DNA of 64,000 nucleotides from Actinostola sp. cb2023 (lineage: Eukaryota > Cnidaria > Anthozoa > Actiniaria > Actinostolidae): assembly GCA_033675265.1 (NCBI GenBank), contig JAUJYZ010001425.1, forward strand, positions 62,001 to 126,000, given 5' to 3'. The translations under genes and the position numbers were made by a program. Position 1 is the first letter of the stretch; every line of letters starts with the position of its first letter. A model generated the notes under the pieces. That model did not search any database. It worked only from the letters and a program-made list of their open reading frames with translations, and had not been told where the DNA came from. This document shows positions 22,134 through 34,416 of this stretch, piece after piece.

Positions 22134-23539
22134 TTATTTCAGATTCAATTTGACTGAAATCAAATTCACGAACAATTTTTTCAAATTTTTTTCAAATTCT
22201 TCGTCAGAAACAAAAGTCTGGCAACATATCGTTTGACTCTGAGGCAATTGAAACATTTTCCGATGGTAAAGGTGGTGGACCAAGACACTTAGAAACCTTT
22301 TCAAGTTGCTTTTTCTCCGGTTTCTCATAAGCAAAAAGTGCCGAAGAAACATGGCCAGTACGTTGACGAATGAGACTTTCCTCATGCTTATTTTGGAATA
22401 ATGTGGAAGCAGTAGTTACCCTGAGACAGTGGGCGGTCTTTTTCTTTAAACCTGTTTTTCCATCATAGTTGGCAAAATATTATTCAATGTGTGAATTCCT
22501 AGAGGCGAATTCTCAAACTTGTATGCTGTTTTACTAGGTCGACAATAGAAAGCTTCGTCGCATTTACTTAACTCTCTTATCATAGATACATATTCCTTGA
22601 ACATATCAACTAAGCAAGGTTTGTGATTTCCTCCGTTTTCGGAATGGCATTGGTACGGTGTTCAACTACTCGCCCTTTTCTTTTTAAATCACGCAAACCA
22701 CCATGATACGTTTTTGTGACATTTTCTCTATACGTAATCGTGCATTCTTCAATAACGAAACTACTCATTCTGAGTTCCCTATGCTCAGAGGGTCTAAGCC
22801 CATAAAGCTTTCCAATATAAAAATAAATAGTATTAACTAAAGATTGAGCTGTCTTATCTCCTAACAAGTCCAATGTCCAAAGCATAGTTTCCTCCGTCTC
22901 AGTAACGGGCTTCTTCTCTTCTTTGCATCTTTCCAGTTGTCCTCTAGCACGATGGGATTTTTACATTTCAGCGTCAAGGATCTGACGGAAACCTTGAAAA
23001 CTGAAATCAAATAAAAACCATTACTACGTAGTAAATATTATATTCGACATGTAATTTAATCTTGGCAAAAGAAACAATTAAGCAAACTACATGTAAATAC
23101 TTACACAACGTCTTTGGTATCCAGTGGATTTAAGTCAGCTCTTCCATTCGTCTCTAAGTAAGTATCTCTTCAAACAACAAATTATTTGATACATCGTCTT
23201 TTCCACGTATGCAGCTCCATCTTTGTCGGTTAACTCTTGGATAAATTTGATAAGCCAGAAATTTAAGCTGGCTTTCGTCATTGAAGTTAAAGGCGTATCC
23301 AGTGTTTGAACGAAGGATACGTTTAATCCTATAGGATTAACTTCGCATTCTGGGAGCTTATTATTCCTTTGACTCCTCCAATTCTCAAATATACGTACAC
23401 CCCATCGAGTCTTGTATTGTGTAGTTTTAGGAATTGACTGGCCGACTACCATTTTTGTTTCTTCCAATGTTTGAGGTTCTTTAAACCTCCGTTTCTTTTG
23501 CTTAGAACCTAGCGCTTCGGCCATGCTTACCGCTCGCAC
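22134..23539 (-). pseudogene. Tyrosine recombinase of a Crypton-like element (family 1), degraded
   Basis: The first exon (from about 23523) begins MAEALGSKQKKRRFK and includes RWGVRIFENWRSQRN and SLNFWLIKFIQELTDKDG. A frame slip near 23145 leads to NGRADLNPLDTKD and a donor near 23105. A second exon (from about 22998) has FQGFRQILDAEM, one in-frame stop, LYGLRPSEHRELRM with the first catalytic Arg, and HGGLRDLK. After another one-base break near 22445 comes KTAHCLRVTTASTLF (HxxR) and RTGHVSSALFAYEKP (GH and the Tyr nucleophile). All five catalytic positions of a tyrosine recombinase can therefore be seen, and it matches the copy at 61529-62575. The family (DUF3504, Crypton-derived) catalyses strand exchange through a covalent Tyr-DNA link. 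A long hairpin lies at its 5' side (23720-23855). Confidence 0.7.
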
Positions 23540-23691
23540 TGAACCATGTGAGAGCCGAATTGAATACTGAATTAATTGCCGGAAAATATTTAAAAATTCC
23601 GATCCACTGTGTGGAATTCTCGCCTAAACAATTCGGAACTTTGTGTATTGTCTTATATTTAATTATTTCTCTTCATATAATTATCTGGCAC

Positions 23692-23855
23692 ATGAATATT
23701 TAGAATAGTATGAGAAGCCATTTCAAAACCTCGTCAGTGTTTTAGACGTGTTTCTAGATCCGCGTGCCATAAACAATGGCTCGGCTACGCCTCGCCATTG
23801 TTCATGACACTTGGATCTAGAAATCACGTCTAAAACACTCACTCGGATTTGAAAT
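23692..23855. repeat. TIR-like end plus long hairpin of the family 1 recombinase element
   Basis: CATGAATATTTAGAATAG then TATGAGAAGCC (23692-23719) matches the TIR seen at 61301-61331 and 36233-36252. It is followed without a gap by a 136-base hairpin (23720-23855) whose arms include TTTAGACGTGTTTCTAGATC and complement. The apex on the minus strand reads GGCGAGGCGTAGCCGAGCC. Confidence 0.65.
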
Positions 23856-24014
23856 ATTACTTCGTCGATCTCTTATTTTGGCAGAAAAGCGAATGAAATC
23901 AAATCCAACGCCTATCGTACGGTTCGCCGACTGAAAGTGAATCGATTCAGTAAATATTTTAATTTCGTGAAAATTCAATGATGTTTTAAAACGGCCCTCA
24001 CTCTTCTGTATATA

Positions 24015-24488
24015 CCTATTTCAAAAAAGGTTGTCGGTGAGAAAGACGATAGGAGATAGGAAAATGGTCATTCTAAGACCGACTGAGTGCATAGACTGTG
24101 GGCCAGTTTAAAAGCAATGCACAATAGACCTCTTTAGCTTCGTATGTAAATTGCCCATTTCAGATCATGTGATGTAAACATGGTGTTCTCTGGAGAATTA
24201 GTCCTTTCAATATGAACGAATTAATTTCAGAAATAGAAAAGAACATATTCTCCAGAGAATATAATGTTTACATCACATGGTTTGAAATGGGCAATTTGCA
24301 TACAAGCTAAAGAGGTATATTGCCGTCCCCTCTAAGCGAAGACCTTCGATGGCGAGTTTTTTTGGTTTAATAAAATTGGAATAACTTTGAGCCGCTTTTT
24401 AAGCAGGCCCACAATCCAATTCGGTCTTAGAATGAGCATTCTCCTATCTCCTATTGCCTTTCTCTCCGACAACCTTTTTTGAAATAGG
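24015..24488. mobile_element. Foldback element with nested MITE
   Basis: Ends CCTATTTCAAAAAAGGTTGT and complement, with arms of about 85 bases extending through GATAGGAGATAGGAAAATGG and GGTCATTCTAAGACCGA. A palindromic MITE (24127-24317) sits in the loop. No protein frame. Confidence 0.75.
24127..24317. mobile_element. Palindromic MITE, copy 2 (nested)
   Basis: Inverted GACCTCTTTAGCTTCGTATG ends and GTTTACATCACATG words. It matches the copy at 12311-12501 in the opposite orientation and is probably younger than the foldback element it interrupts. Confidence 0.8.
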
Positions 24489-24883
24489 TGTATACAACGA
24501 CAAATGTTACTGCAATCAAGTTCAATGCAGGGCGGAGAATAGCTCGATTAACAGACAAATATTAAACTACATTCTTGATTCCACCTGACTTATAACTTCA
24601 CGGCAACTGAAATAACAACTTTGACTGTGAATTCATTCAACTTCATCCAATGCCGTAAATTTGCAATAAACAAACGACCAAATAATTATAATAACTGTTT
24701 TATTGTCTTTGGAAAAAAAACTGATCAAGGTTTTCATCATGTGCCTGATTGTAATTCACAGCATCAAGTTTTATCAAGAAACTAGAGTTATTTTGTGTCG
24801 TAGCTTTCGCCGTTTGAAAAAAATCGTTTCTCACCTTAAATCGACCTTAGCTTCCCTTGTTTATGCACATGGCATAATACTGA

Positions 24884-25770
24884 TAATACCATGATCACCT
24901 CGGTTTTCATTGTTCCACGAGGGACATTTAACAACGAACATCCCTCGCGAAAGCTCTAAGTCAAGCATCGCTCATGCATAGTAATGAGGGAAATTTAGAC
25001 TAAATGTCCCTCATGAATACAATCATGAGGGAAATTTAGACTAAATGTCCCTCATGAATACAATCATGAGGGAAATTTAGACTAAATGTCCCTCATGAAT
25101 ACAATCATGAGGGAAATTTAGACTAAATGTCCCTCATGATTATATTCATGAGGGACATTTAGACTAAATATCCCTCATTACTATGCATGAGGATGCAAGT
25201 CAGTCCCTCATATACACCAGGTGTACACACAATCATTGGGACCCAAGAGCAAAGCAAATATTATTTAGTCGCTCCTCTACTTATGACGACTCGAGCATTC
25301 AAGACGTGTGGGATGTGTGAAGCTCAAAATAGTGGTATTTTGATATCCACAACATCGTTAACGCATGCGCAATAGAAGGAAATGCACAAAAGTCGAATTC
25401 AAAGGATATTTGATTAGACCTATTTCTGTTATTTGTTCACACAATGAGTTGGCACTTTCCTCTTTTTCTGTATGTGCTTTTTAGTATTTTGAGGAACCGT
25501 ATTCTCTCTTACTTGCTCCACTTCGTCATCTTTCACAAAAGTAAACCGACCTTCCGCCATTTCTGATCTGTTTACCTTCAGGTACTCCTTACTATAACTA
25601 ATTTATACTCTTTTATTGTGTAAATGAAACAAAGATGTGCAACATGAAGCATTCCCCAGAGTACAGTCTAATCAATTAAGACTCTTTCACAAAACACTAT
25701 AATATATTCTCCTTTGCGCCGTAAACTCAAGCCTGTATTTTTGTCCATTTCCTCGGTGATCATGGTATTA
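24884..25770. mobile_element. Short-TIR element with internal palindromic tandem array
   Basis: AATACCATGATCACC at 24884 is inverted at 25755-25770. The interior has GAGGGACATTTA-type words throughout and the 41-bp array at 24984-25190. Short frames inside have no motif. Further TAATACCA words continue to about 25905, so the right border is uncertain. Confidence 0.5.
24984..25190. repeat. 41-bp tandem repeat, each unit palindromic
   Basis: Five units (first three starting 24984, 25025, 25066) of ATGAGGGAAATTTAGACTAA then ATGTCCCTCATGAATACAATC. Each unit is an imperfect inverted repeat centred on TTTAGACTAAA, so the array can form a row of cruciforms. Confidence 0.85.
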
Positions 25771-25905
25771 CAAACTAATACCATGGCTTCTAATACCACT
25801 AATATCGGGATATTAGTGATGAAATGTCCCTCAGCCTCGGGAAGTTTAGTAAAAGTCCCTCGCCTCCCAGTGCCATGGTATTACTTATAATAATACTGCA
25901 TTGTA

Positions 25906-26620
25906 AAAACTCTTTTTTTACGGTGGAATAACCTTGAATTTTCCTTGAAATATCGAAGAACATTCGCGTTGTAGTTGAAAGCCAGATTCCAAAAAGATGT
26001 CATTTTCGCTGTCAATCATATCCTGTGAACCAATGACGCGCGGTAATTTTGAGACGTCAATTGCTGGCTTTCAATCAGCTGTTAAAACTCCTTGAATCTC
26101 ATTATTTGCTTCAAATGACGGGCAAACACTGCCCTCCATGTGCTATCAACCAGAGAGTATTCTTTTGAAAAGGTGCAATTCAGCTGATGAAAATTCATCA
26201 CGAGACCGGAAGTGACGTCTAATGAAAACCAGCAATACCTCAAACTATTGACAACTCAAAATAAAACAAAGTGAGCATGACTTGAAGATCGTGATACTAA
26301 TATATATCTTGACTGAATGCACTGCTCTTGGCGGATCCATTCGGTAAAAGCGAGTTTTACTTGTTTGTTTACCTGCAATTTTAATTTTCTGATCCCTTCA
26401 AAGTTGATAGCTGAATCACCTTTAAGGCTCCACCGACTGTGGCCTCTACCTATAGTTAATATGTGGCGTATTCAAACGGCAGGTTACGTAAGTCCTTATG
26501 GTAGACAATACCTTGATGTTTAATTACTTTGCACGTCTTAAAATGCACTTGCTTGTCGACATTGAAATGGATCTACTCTATATCTCAATTGGATTATTTA
26601 TACATTGGAACACTAGCTTT
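25906..26620. other. No gene recognised
   Basis: No supported exon or repeat border. Confidence 0.4.
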
Positions 26621-27199
26621 ACCGTTCTCAAACTCATTAATAATTCATTAGCTCAATAACCAATCAGCTCTCACGATTCGAGTCAGGTGGATGTATCTTG
26701 ATACCGGAGGAAGAACTGATCAAGACACTGAAATTATTGTATATTTACCATTATGTTACTTACCTTTAACCATAGTTAGTAGAGGGGAATGGTTAGGAAG
26801 CCTTTTGTTATATTTCTTTGTTCTAGTCCTAATGTTATTATGATGTTGAACGGGTCCTGACCGTGCACAATGTTTGTTCAAATTCATTAGAAAATGGCTA
26901 AATGAATGAACCCAAATGTTCTCTATTGGATTACTTATTTAGATAGTCTAATATATTTCATTTTGAATTGGAATATATCGCACAAGCAGCCAAAAGAAAC
27001 GTTTGGGTTCAGTTGCTCAACCATAGCAAATTAAGGCAAAACAATGACAAAACAAAAGATTTGTGCACGGTCACGGTTGAAAAAAAACGAACAAAAACAT
27101 ATAACAAAAGGTTTCCCAACCAGTCCCCTCTACTAACTATGCTTTAACTTAGTAGACTTACTACCTCTTACTTATCATGAAAAAATATATAGTGATAAA

Positions 27200-27285
27200 T
27201 CATCAACCAGAGTTGAATCAGTGACCCCTCGCACATTACGCTCACTACTTATCCATTAGACTACCTGACTGCTTGTTCGATTTTG
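27200..27285 (-). repeat. tRNA-like (SINE-type) remnant
   Basis: On the minus strand GGTAGTCTAATGGATAAG (A-box-like) is followed about 35 bases on by GGTCACTGATTCAACTC (B-box-like). It does not fold as an intact tRNA by eye, so a tRNA-derived SINE fragment is likelier. Confidence 0.35.
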
Positions 27286-27325
27286 AAGCTCTTTTTAACA
27301 AACATAATACTTGCGAGGTGACTCA

Positions 27326-27530
27326 TTACAATACTCACAAAGTCGTTTGGGGATTGTCTGGCGGCTGAATGTCTTTTACGTCGTTGAATTTAGAGTTATT
27401 TGGGGATTTATATAAACGCGTGGATTACGCTTCCGAAAAACTGTAATCCGAGCCCTCCATTAACCTTTCCCCCCGTCAGAAGTAGGGATTAATTACTAAT
27501 GTAATTGAGAACGGTTGAGCGTGCGTAACA
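27326..27530 (-). repeat. 3' LTR of BEL/Pao element
   Basis: Direct copy of 35962-36166 with four substitutions. It is preceded on the element strand by the polypurine tract ACTGGAGGGGAG. Confidence 0.9.
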
Positions 27531-27612
27531 CTCCCCTCCAGTGCGGAAATTAGCTACTAATTGAGTAACGTGAACAGTAACGTAAAAATTTATAATGTAT
27601 CTTAATTGTTCT

Positions 27613-28941
27613 TCACTCATCTTTGTGTTTCAACTCTTGGTTGGTTGCAAGCAGGCAGAGTTTGTGAATAGGTCTGTCGTATTCCCCTGTCTGGGTGTTG
27701 ATCCTCACTTTCCTCACTAGGCCATCTTTACCAGGATATGTGGCTTCAACAAGAGCCATCTTCCACTGCGTGCGTCTGTGTTTCGGATCGATTTGAAGTA
27801 CTAAATCTCCAATTTGAACATTCTCTCTTGTTCGGTACCATTTATTTCTTGGCAGCAAGTTGGGAGCGAAGTATCTCATCCAACATTCTCAAAATTCAGC
27901 AATCCTCTTCTGGGTGCTTCTCATAAGGTCTCGTGGGTTGACCCTGTCTTCCAGTGTTGGTTGAGGTGGTGAGTTGTGCTGTCCAAGAAGGATGTCGTTG
28001 GGTATGATGGGAGGACTCTCCCAGACACTCTCAGAGCTGGGATACAAAGGACGACCATTGACAATGTAGGTGACTTCAGCAAGGAAGGTTCTCCATTGCT
28101 CCTCTGTGAAGGATTGGTTTTTGCATGTAACACTGAGAGCTTGTCGGACAGACTTGATAAGTGACTCTACAACTCCGTTTTGATGGCTCGCCGTTGGAAC
28201 GTTCCATTCCCACTTCAAATCACAGCTGAACTCATGCCTAAGGGTGTTCTTTATTCTCTCGAAGTCCCAGTTCTGCTTTATTTATTCTAAATACTATTGC
28301 GCACCAACAAAATTGGAGCCACAATCTGACCAACAGGTGCTTGGGTGACCTCTAAAGCTTGCGAAGCGTCTGGAGGCCATCAGGAACGTGTCAGTGCTTT
28401 TGTCGGTGACTAGCTCCAAATGAACTGCTCTGGTAGTCATGCATGTGAAGATTATGACTTGAGCTTCTTTTAGTGTCTTGCGGTTCAGTCTGATCTGTAC
28501 CGGTCCAAACATGTCGAGTGCTGTGTTTGTGAAGATCGGGCATCCTGCTGCGACTCGAAGACTAGGGACTTGACCCATGAGCTGTTCAAGTGGTTTCTTC
28601 CTCAACCTTCTACACGTTACACACCTTCTGGTAAGCTGCTTGGCTGTACTACGGACTCCAACGATCCAGAAACATTTCCTTATTTCGTGGACTAAGCTCT
28701 TGTAGCCGCAGTGACTTCTTTTGTCATGGAGGTGTAGGATAAGCAGCCTCACCAGTGGATGATCCCGTGGAAGTATGATTGGGTTTCGCATCTCAGCTGT
28801 AAGGGTTCTTACGTCCTCAAGACGTCCATGCGCTCTGATGATTCCTTCGTTGTCTTCCTGGGCAACTATACTCTTGTCAAGTGATCTCACATCTAGCTTG
28901 TGTTGACACCATTTGAAAAGCTGTTGTTCTGCGTCTTTCAA
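27613..28941 (-). pseudogene. BEL/Pao integrase and C-terminal domain
   Basis: Starting near 28941 the frame shows an HHCC zinc-binding region (SHCGYKSLVHEIRK ... CVTCRRLR), then the integrase core with ALDMFGP and a WSDCGSNFVG block giving the two Asp positions, and NGVVESLIKSVRQ with the Glu. The C-terminal domain (GDLVLQIDPKHRRTQWKM, then KVRINTQTGEYDR) is that usual at the end of BEL/Pao polyproteins. Lesions are two in-frame stops near 28294 and 28282 and a TGA at about 27889 where Trp is expected; all remaining segments stay in one frame. The protein would insert the cDNA copy into host DNA. Confidence 0.85.
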
Positions 28942-29051
28942 TTCTTGAACTGTGAGGGGCTCTTTCTTGGTTGATTTCTTGGATACTTTTTTTACAAAGC
29001 GTAATAGGAAGGCTAGTGTTTTTCTAACCTTGTGGAATGTAGAGCATGATT

Positions 29052-30789
29052 CTAGAAGTTATGTAAAAGAATTGGGTTGTCCTTTCTCTCATCGATGGGA
29101 GCTGCTGTTGCTGAGTAGTTTTCGGCAAATTTCGTATCCTCAGCAATTCTTTCTGTCTCCTTCGGAATTTCCCTCTCCCTCTTAGCCTCAGCAGTCTCGG
29201 AGAAACCACTGTTGATGTGTTCAGGTTCTTCTTCGTGCTTAGGCCATTGACCCTCTGGCTGTAAGAGAAAATCGGGACCATTGAGCCAAGATTCTAAATG
29301 TTCTGGCTTAATGCCTCTTGTAAGGGCGTCAGCAGGGTTGCTCTTTGATCTGATGTAGCGGAAGTCTTCTACACAGACTGTCTCTTGGATCTCTGCTACT
29401 CTGGCTGATACAAAGGGTCTGAACTCTCTGGGTGGTGTCTTGACCCAGGAAAGCACAGTTGACGAATCAACCCAGAAGAATTTTCTACACTCAACGATTT
29501 TTGCGAAGTCAAGTGCTTTTGTGCATGTGTCGTACATTCGAGTGAGAGCCAGGCAACCAAGAAGTTCCAGTCTTGGAATTGATTTCTTCTTTAGAGGAGC
29601 CACAACCGACTTGGTCATCACTGGCATGCAGCAGTAGGAACCGTCTACCAGCTTCCATCTGAGAAAGACGACTGCTCCGTACGCCAACTCTCCTCCGTCA
29701 GAGAATCCATGGATTTCCGGAGCTCCTAGTGAGTTACTGGGTTTTAGCTGACGGTCAAAGTTAAATGACAGAAGGTCGTTCATGGACTGTAAGCTTTCCA
29801 TCCATTTTTGTTGAACACTCTCAGGGAGAATCTCATCCCAGACAAATCCTGAACTCCACAGCTCCTGCAAGTCTATTCTGAACTTGACTGTGACTGGTGA
29901 CACGAGGCCGAGGGGATCCCACAGTTGCGCCAGGATTGCTAAGCAATTTCTCTTTGTTAAATGTTCATGACGAGAAACGATTTCATTTTTCTTGAAGTAG
30001 AATGTGTCATGCTTCTTGTCCCATCGGTGGCCGAGTAAGTCTATAGACTCCTCTCCGTCCGACTGGTCAATATCCTTATGATTAGAATGCCAGGCTTTGA
30101 TTTCAAACTGTCCTTTTGCAAGTATAGTGTCTATGTCCTTTGTGACTTGCTTGGCTTCTGACTCTTGTAGTTTAGAGCCAGCAATATCGTCTACATACGC
30201 ATGCTCCTGAAGCTCTTTTGAGGCTTCAAGAAGAAGTGCCTGAGATGATTTTGCTAACATGTTAATGGAGTTGGTTGCAATGTCAGGTGCTGGTTTGTCA
30301 CCAAAACTCAGTCTGAGCCATTGGTAAACAGTGGGTTGCTCACTTGGGTCCTTTCTCCAAAGGAACCTATGGTAGACTTGATCATCCTGGTGCACCATGA
30401 CTTGGTTGAACATCTTGCGGATGTCCCCTGAATATGCGACATTATCCCATCTCCAAGCTATGAGAACATCTGTCAGGCTATTGATGTAGTTAGGACCCTT
30501 TTCCAAATGGTCGTTCAAGGACAAACCATCATGGCCTTTGGCAGAGGCATCAAACACAAGGCGTACCTTTGTTGTCTTCTCCGGCGTGAATACGGCTTGT
30601 TAGGGTAAATACCACTCTTGCTTATTGTGATCTACTTCTTCTTGAGGTACCTTTGTTACGAAACCCTGGTCGACGAGCTTTTGGACTTCTTCCTCTACGC
30701 TGTCGAAGCAGTTTCTTTTCTTGAAAGTCCTTTCCGATGAATACATTCTCTTGAGTGCGATGTCATAGTTGCTCTGCTTCGGAGGTCCA
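29052..30789 (-). pseudogene. BEL/Pao reverse transcriptase and RNase H
   Basis: From the edge of the insertion at 30789 the frame reads NYDIALKRMYSSE and meets one in-frame TAA at about 30602. It then runs open for 501 codons. RT motifs include YSGDIRKMFNQV, SFGDKPAP and the catalytic HAYVDDIAG. RNase H follows with HGFSDGGELAYGAV, FFWVDSSTVLSWVK and SKSNPADALTRG. The frame closes at 29052, and a frameshift there separates it from the integrase (the two frames differ by two bases). Its product would copy the element RNA and degrade the template. Confidence 0.9.
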
Positions 30790-32761
30790 CATCGGGCAGA
30801 ATGCTATTGTTTTCGGCGACATTTACTTACTGACGCTAAAATGCGAGCAGTTGGAATAATTAGTATGGATGATTGACTACGTTGATTTTGATTGGTTAAC
30901 GACTATCACTTCAGGGACTACGGTATTCCCAGCCTACGTTTTGACAGCTGCCAATCTTACTGCTTTGGGAACGTAAAATTCCCTGTGGTCGTTAAATCTC
31001 TGATAAACAAATTATAACCTTGCTCCCGGCTACAAAAACTTATTGCATAATTATTGACTTGTTTATGTATAAATATTTCTAAAGCCGATAATAACGACAC
31101 AACAGTCTTTACAAGAATTATGTTTCTTTACGTTTTTCGATTCGATGTTTATTAGAGAATAACATAAGATTCACTTGACAAAGATTTTGAACTTGGCGCT
31201 TTAAAAAAATAACTGAACTGTATGATCCAATGTCTTCAAGGGAATCTGTCATTGAGTGACGCGAGACTGAGATCAAGTCATTCTACGAATAACACACATA
31301 ACCTAAGACAACTTATACCATTTGGAAGCTTGCAACTTACACTTTAACTTTCTAAGTCAGTTTCTGATGCGTTTTTAATGTGTACGACGAAAACCGAAGG
31401 ATAAAGTTTCAACTCGGCTTGTGTTTATAAGTGACGCTTTACTAAGGTAGCCGGCAAGACTGAGATCAAGTCATTAATTCTACGAATAACACACATAACT
31501 TAAGAAAACTTATACCATTTGGAAGCTTGCAACTTACACTTTAACTTTCTAAGTCAGTTTCTGATGCGTTTTTAATGTGTACGACGAAAACCGAAGGATA
31601 AAGTTTCAACTCGGCTTGTGTTTATAAGTGACGCTTTACTAAGGTAGCCGGCAAGACTGAGATCAAGTCATTAATTATACGAATAACACACATAACTTAA
31701 GAAAACTTATACCATTTGGAAGCTTGCAACTTACACTTTTCTAAGTCAGTTTCTGATGCGTTTTTAATGTGTACGACGAAAAGGTTTAGAAGCGATTGTA
31801 GATACTGAATGCATTGTATGTTTTCATTAGAATACTTGGACACGTCGCTAAAGCAATAGCGCCAAGATGTGATTGGCTGTTGCTATAAACATTTGCTGTT
31901 GTGTTGTTGTTGTTTTTTTGCGGCTCAGAGATCATGAATATAAAGGACATAGTAAAAAGCTCACAACAAATATCATCCTTAGGTTTATGGTTATGACAAG
32001 GAACACACAAGTACTATTCGTTTGACGCTGCTCAGTTGTTTTTTGGAAATCGCATGCAGTTAGTATATAATTCATATCAAATTAGTGTTCACTTAGCCGG
32101 TCATTTTATTTAGGTTCCGAGTAACAGACGAAGTACCAACTCGATTACTCGAGTTAAAGCCAATGTTCTCGGTATTGCTTTCAGAGTCATCACCCTTAAC
32201 AATGCCTTAATCATCTGGTTATGCCCAGAGGCGGAGCTACGGTTTCGGCGGCAAATTTGAAAGCCCATCAAATGTGCTCATTAGTATGTAATTTGGTCTA
32301 AGAATAAGGTCTACCTAGATTTTTCAAATTTGCTAGTAGAAATATTTGACCAATTTCAATAAAATCAGTTTGGAAGATAGGGTGGAGTTCATAGAATAAC
32401 CTCCAAGTTTAATCTAAGCGATTGACCAAATAGAAGGCGAGATATTCATACCTATAACAAATCCTCAGCCAATAATATCGTAAAATAGCTCATTTTCACA
32501 ATGGTTTTGCTAGCAGCGAATTTCAACTTTTTATAGTTTTGAAAGATGATTATTGAAGATAAACATTTCTTCTTTCAAAACCCGTATTAACCTAAGCGAT
32601 AAAAATCAAAGATCGTCTTAAATCAGGTCACCTTTGCGACACACTTAGCATTTTTGAGCCATTTTCTTTGTATTTTCTTGTGTGCGCCGAAGTAGAAAGT
32701 TCAAATCCGGCGGCATTGAGGCTAAAAATATCCCGGATGTGTCGCTTCATTCTGCCCGATG
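30790..32761. mobile_element. TIR element inserted in BEL pol
   Basis: A 14-base perfect TIR (CATCGGGCAGAATG) lies at 30790-30803 and 32748-32761. The flanking pol frames come back into register if 1973 bases (the element plus one duplicated base) are taken out, so the insertion gave at most a 1-bp target duplication. Inside is a tandem array of about 195-bp units (31266-31782) and no transposase. The short frame at 31786-32010 has no motif. Superfamily unknown. Confidence 0.7.
31266..31782. repeat. Tandem repeat of about 195 bp, 2.7 copies
   Basis: Units start with GACTGAGATCAAGTCATT at about 31266, 31459 and 31655. Copies differ by a 3-base insertion and a deletion in the third unit. Confidence 0.85.
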
Positions 32762-33854
32762 ATTTTCTTTCCACGGCATCTTAACCTGAACTCGTCCGTC
32801 TACTAGAGTGGTTGAATCAGAAAGGGACTTAATAAACTTGTTCTCGCGTAGAGTGCCTTCGGTGCAGGTACAAAGCCTTGTTGGTTTGATCCCTAACTGA
32901 TCCTGATAAAGAAGTTTCTTGATGTTTTCAATGACACTCACTGTCCCCACGTTCACTGACTGTACACGTGGTACATCATCTGTGGTCATCGTTGAATCGA
33001 ATTGTCCCAATGCATACCAACCAAAACAGTTTCTCTTGGCAATGGGGTCTCCTGATTCTCCAGAGAGAGTATGGATGTCAATAAACGCATCAGCAAAGTC
33101 AGTTCCTATGAGTAAATATATTGTTCCACCTGAAAGGTGAAGTTTATCGGTTACTGGTTTGAGATGGGAATACTCTTCTACGCGCTTTCTTGAGATTGTT
33201 TTGGCGTTGCCACATGGTCTGCCTACTGTGTAGACCTGGAGTGTCTTTGTGATGCTTGCTTCCGCTGTTGGAGCAAGTACAATTTGAAGTAAGGTTGCCA
33301 TTTCTGATTTTGTTTTTCCTCCAGCGAGATTCATTGTAAGGTGAGTTGATGGCCCTGTGAGTCCAAGGTGCTTGGCTGTCCTTTTGGATAATAGACTTGT
33401 GTTAGAACCGCTGTCCAGCATTGCAAGGATTTCGATGAACTCTCCGTTGACGTCTTGGATTTTGATATTTTGCACTGGACACAACCCAGTGACTGTCTTC
33501 ACACTGTTCTCCTCTTTGCCGTTACTGCCTTGGATGTTGTTGTTGTTCGCAGCAACCTGTTCACCTGAGAATGGAGATGCGTTAGGATTCAGATTGGAAC
33601 TAGAAGTATATTTATTTTCATTGTGCAGAGAACGATGGTGATTCTTTTCGCCCTTATCACAAGATGTACCATCCGCTCTCTTACAATCGTTGGTGTGATG
33701 AGATCTCAAACACTTCCGACACCTTTGGTGCTTTTTGACTGCATCCCATCGTTGACTCACGGTTGAGCTCTGGTAAGCAGGGCATGCTGGGAGCAGGTGC
33801 TTTTCAGTACATCCAAGTGGGCAGGTTTCGTCATCGGGAACTGAGGTAGCGTTG
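32747..33854 (-). pseudogene. BEL/Pao gag zinc-knuckle region and aspartic protease
   Basis: The frame enters from the palindromic insertion at 33855. It shows a Cys/His-rich gag region (CPLGCTEKHLLPACPAY, then RCRKCLRSHHTNDCKR) and a retroviral-type protease with AMLDSGSNTSLLSKRTAKHL, where DSGS holds the catalytic Asp. It reaches the pol junction word KMPWKEN and is cut by the TIR element at 32761; the last codons to 32747 are inside that element's TIR. The protease would cleave the polyprotein. Confidence 0.85.
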
Positions 33855-34416
33855 CACGCCGGGCCAGCTGGCACCGAAATAGCGCAATCTTGTATAAACT
33901 TTTTCAGGATTCATCTGATCGAAGTCAAACTTACCAAAATAGCAGATTTGCCAATTCCCAACAATCGTATGTTGTTGTTTTTTTTAATTTCAACAGCTTT
34001 TGGCGGGAAAATGATGTCTTAAAGTAACGGTCAAAAACTTAGATTCACTTTATAGAAAATTTTATTAATGTTTCTGAAAGATAAAAATAGCAACAAAATG
34101 GCGGAAAATTCAAATTTCAAGATTCAATATTTGTTAAACGAAGAAGGGAACGTCGATAGTTTTTTCGCCATTTAATCAACCTGTCCAAGATCTTTCAGAA
34201 ACATTAATAAAATTTTCTATAAAGTGAATCTAAGTTTTTGACCGTTACTTTAAGACATCATTTTCCCGCCAAAAGCTGTTGAAATTAAAAAAAAAAACCC
34301 ATACGATTGTTGGGAATTGGCAAATCTGCTATTTTGGTAAGTTTGACTTCGATCAGATGAATCCTGAAAAAGTTTATACAAGATTGCGCTATTTCGGTGC
34401 CAGCTGGCCCGGCGTG
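33855..34416. mobile_element. 562-bp palindromic foldback element inserted in BEL gag
   Basis: Two arms (33855 onwards and back from 34416) are almost perfect inverse copies for their full length: CACGCCGGGCCAGCTGGCAC at the ends and GGCGGGAAAATGATGTC in the arms. The gag frames on either side are in register if exactly 562 bases are removed, so no target duplication is present. No coding potential. Confidence 0.85.

Noticed and set aside
22998..23105. A large deletion between the two halves of the family 1 recombinase
   Set aside because: Donor-like and acceptor-like (TTTGATTTCAG) sites and continuity with known family order fit a normal intron better.
24984..25190. CRISPR-like repeat array
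   Set aside because: Units are contiguous without spacers, palindromic, and the genome is animal.
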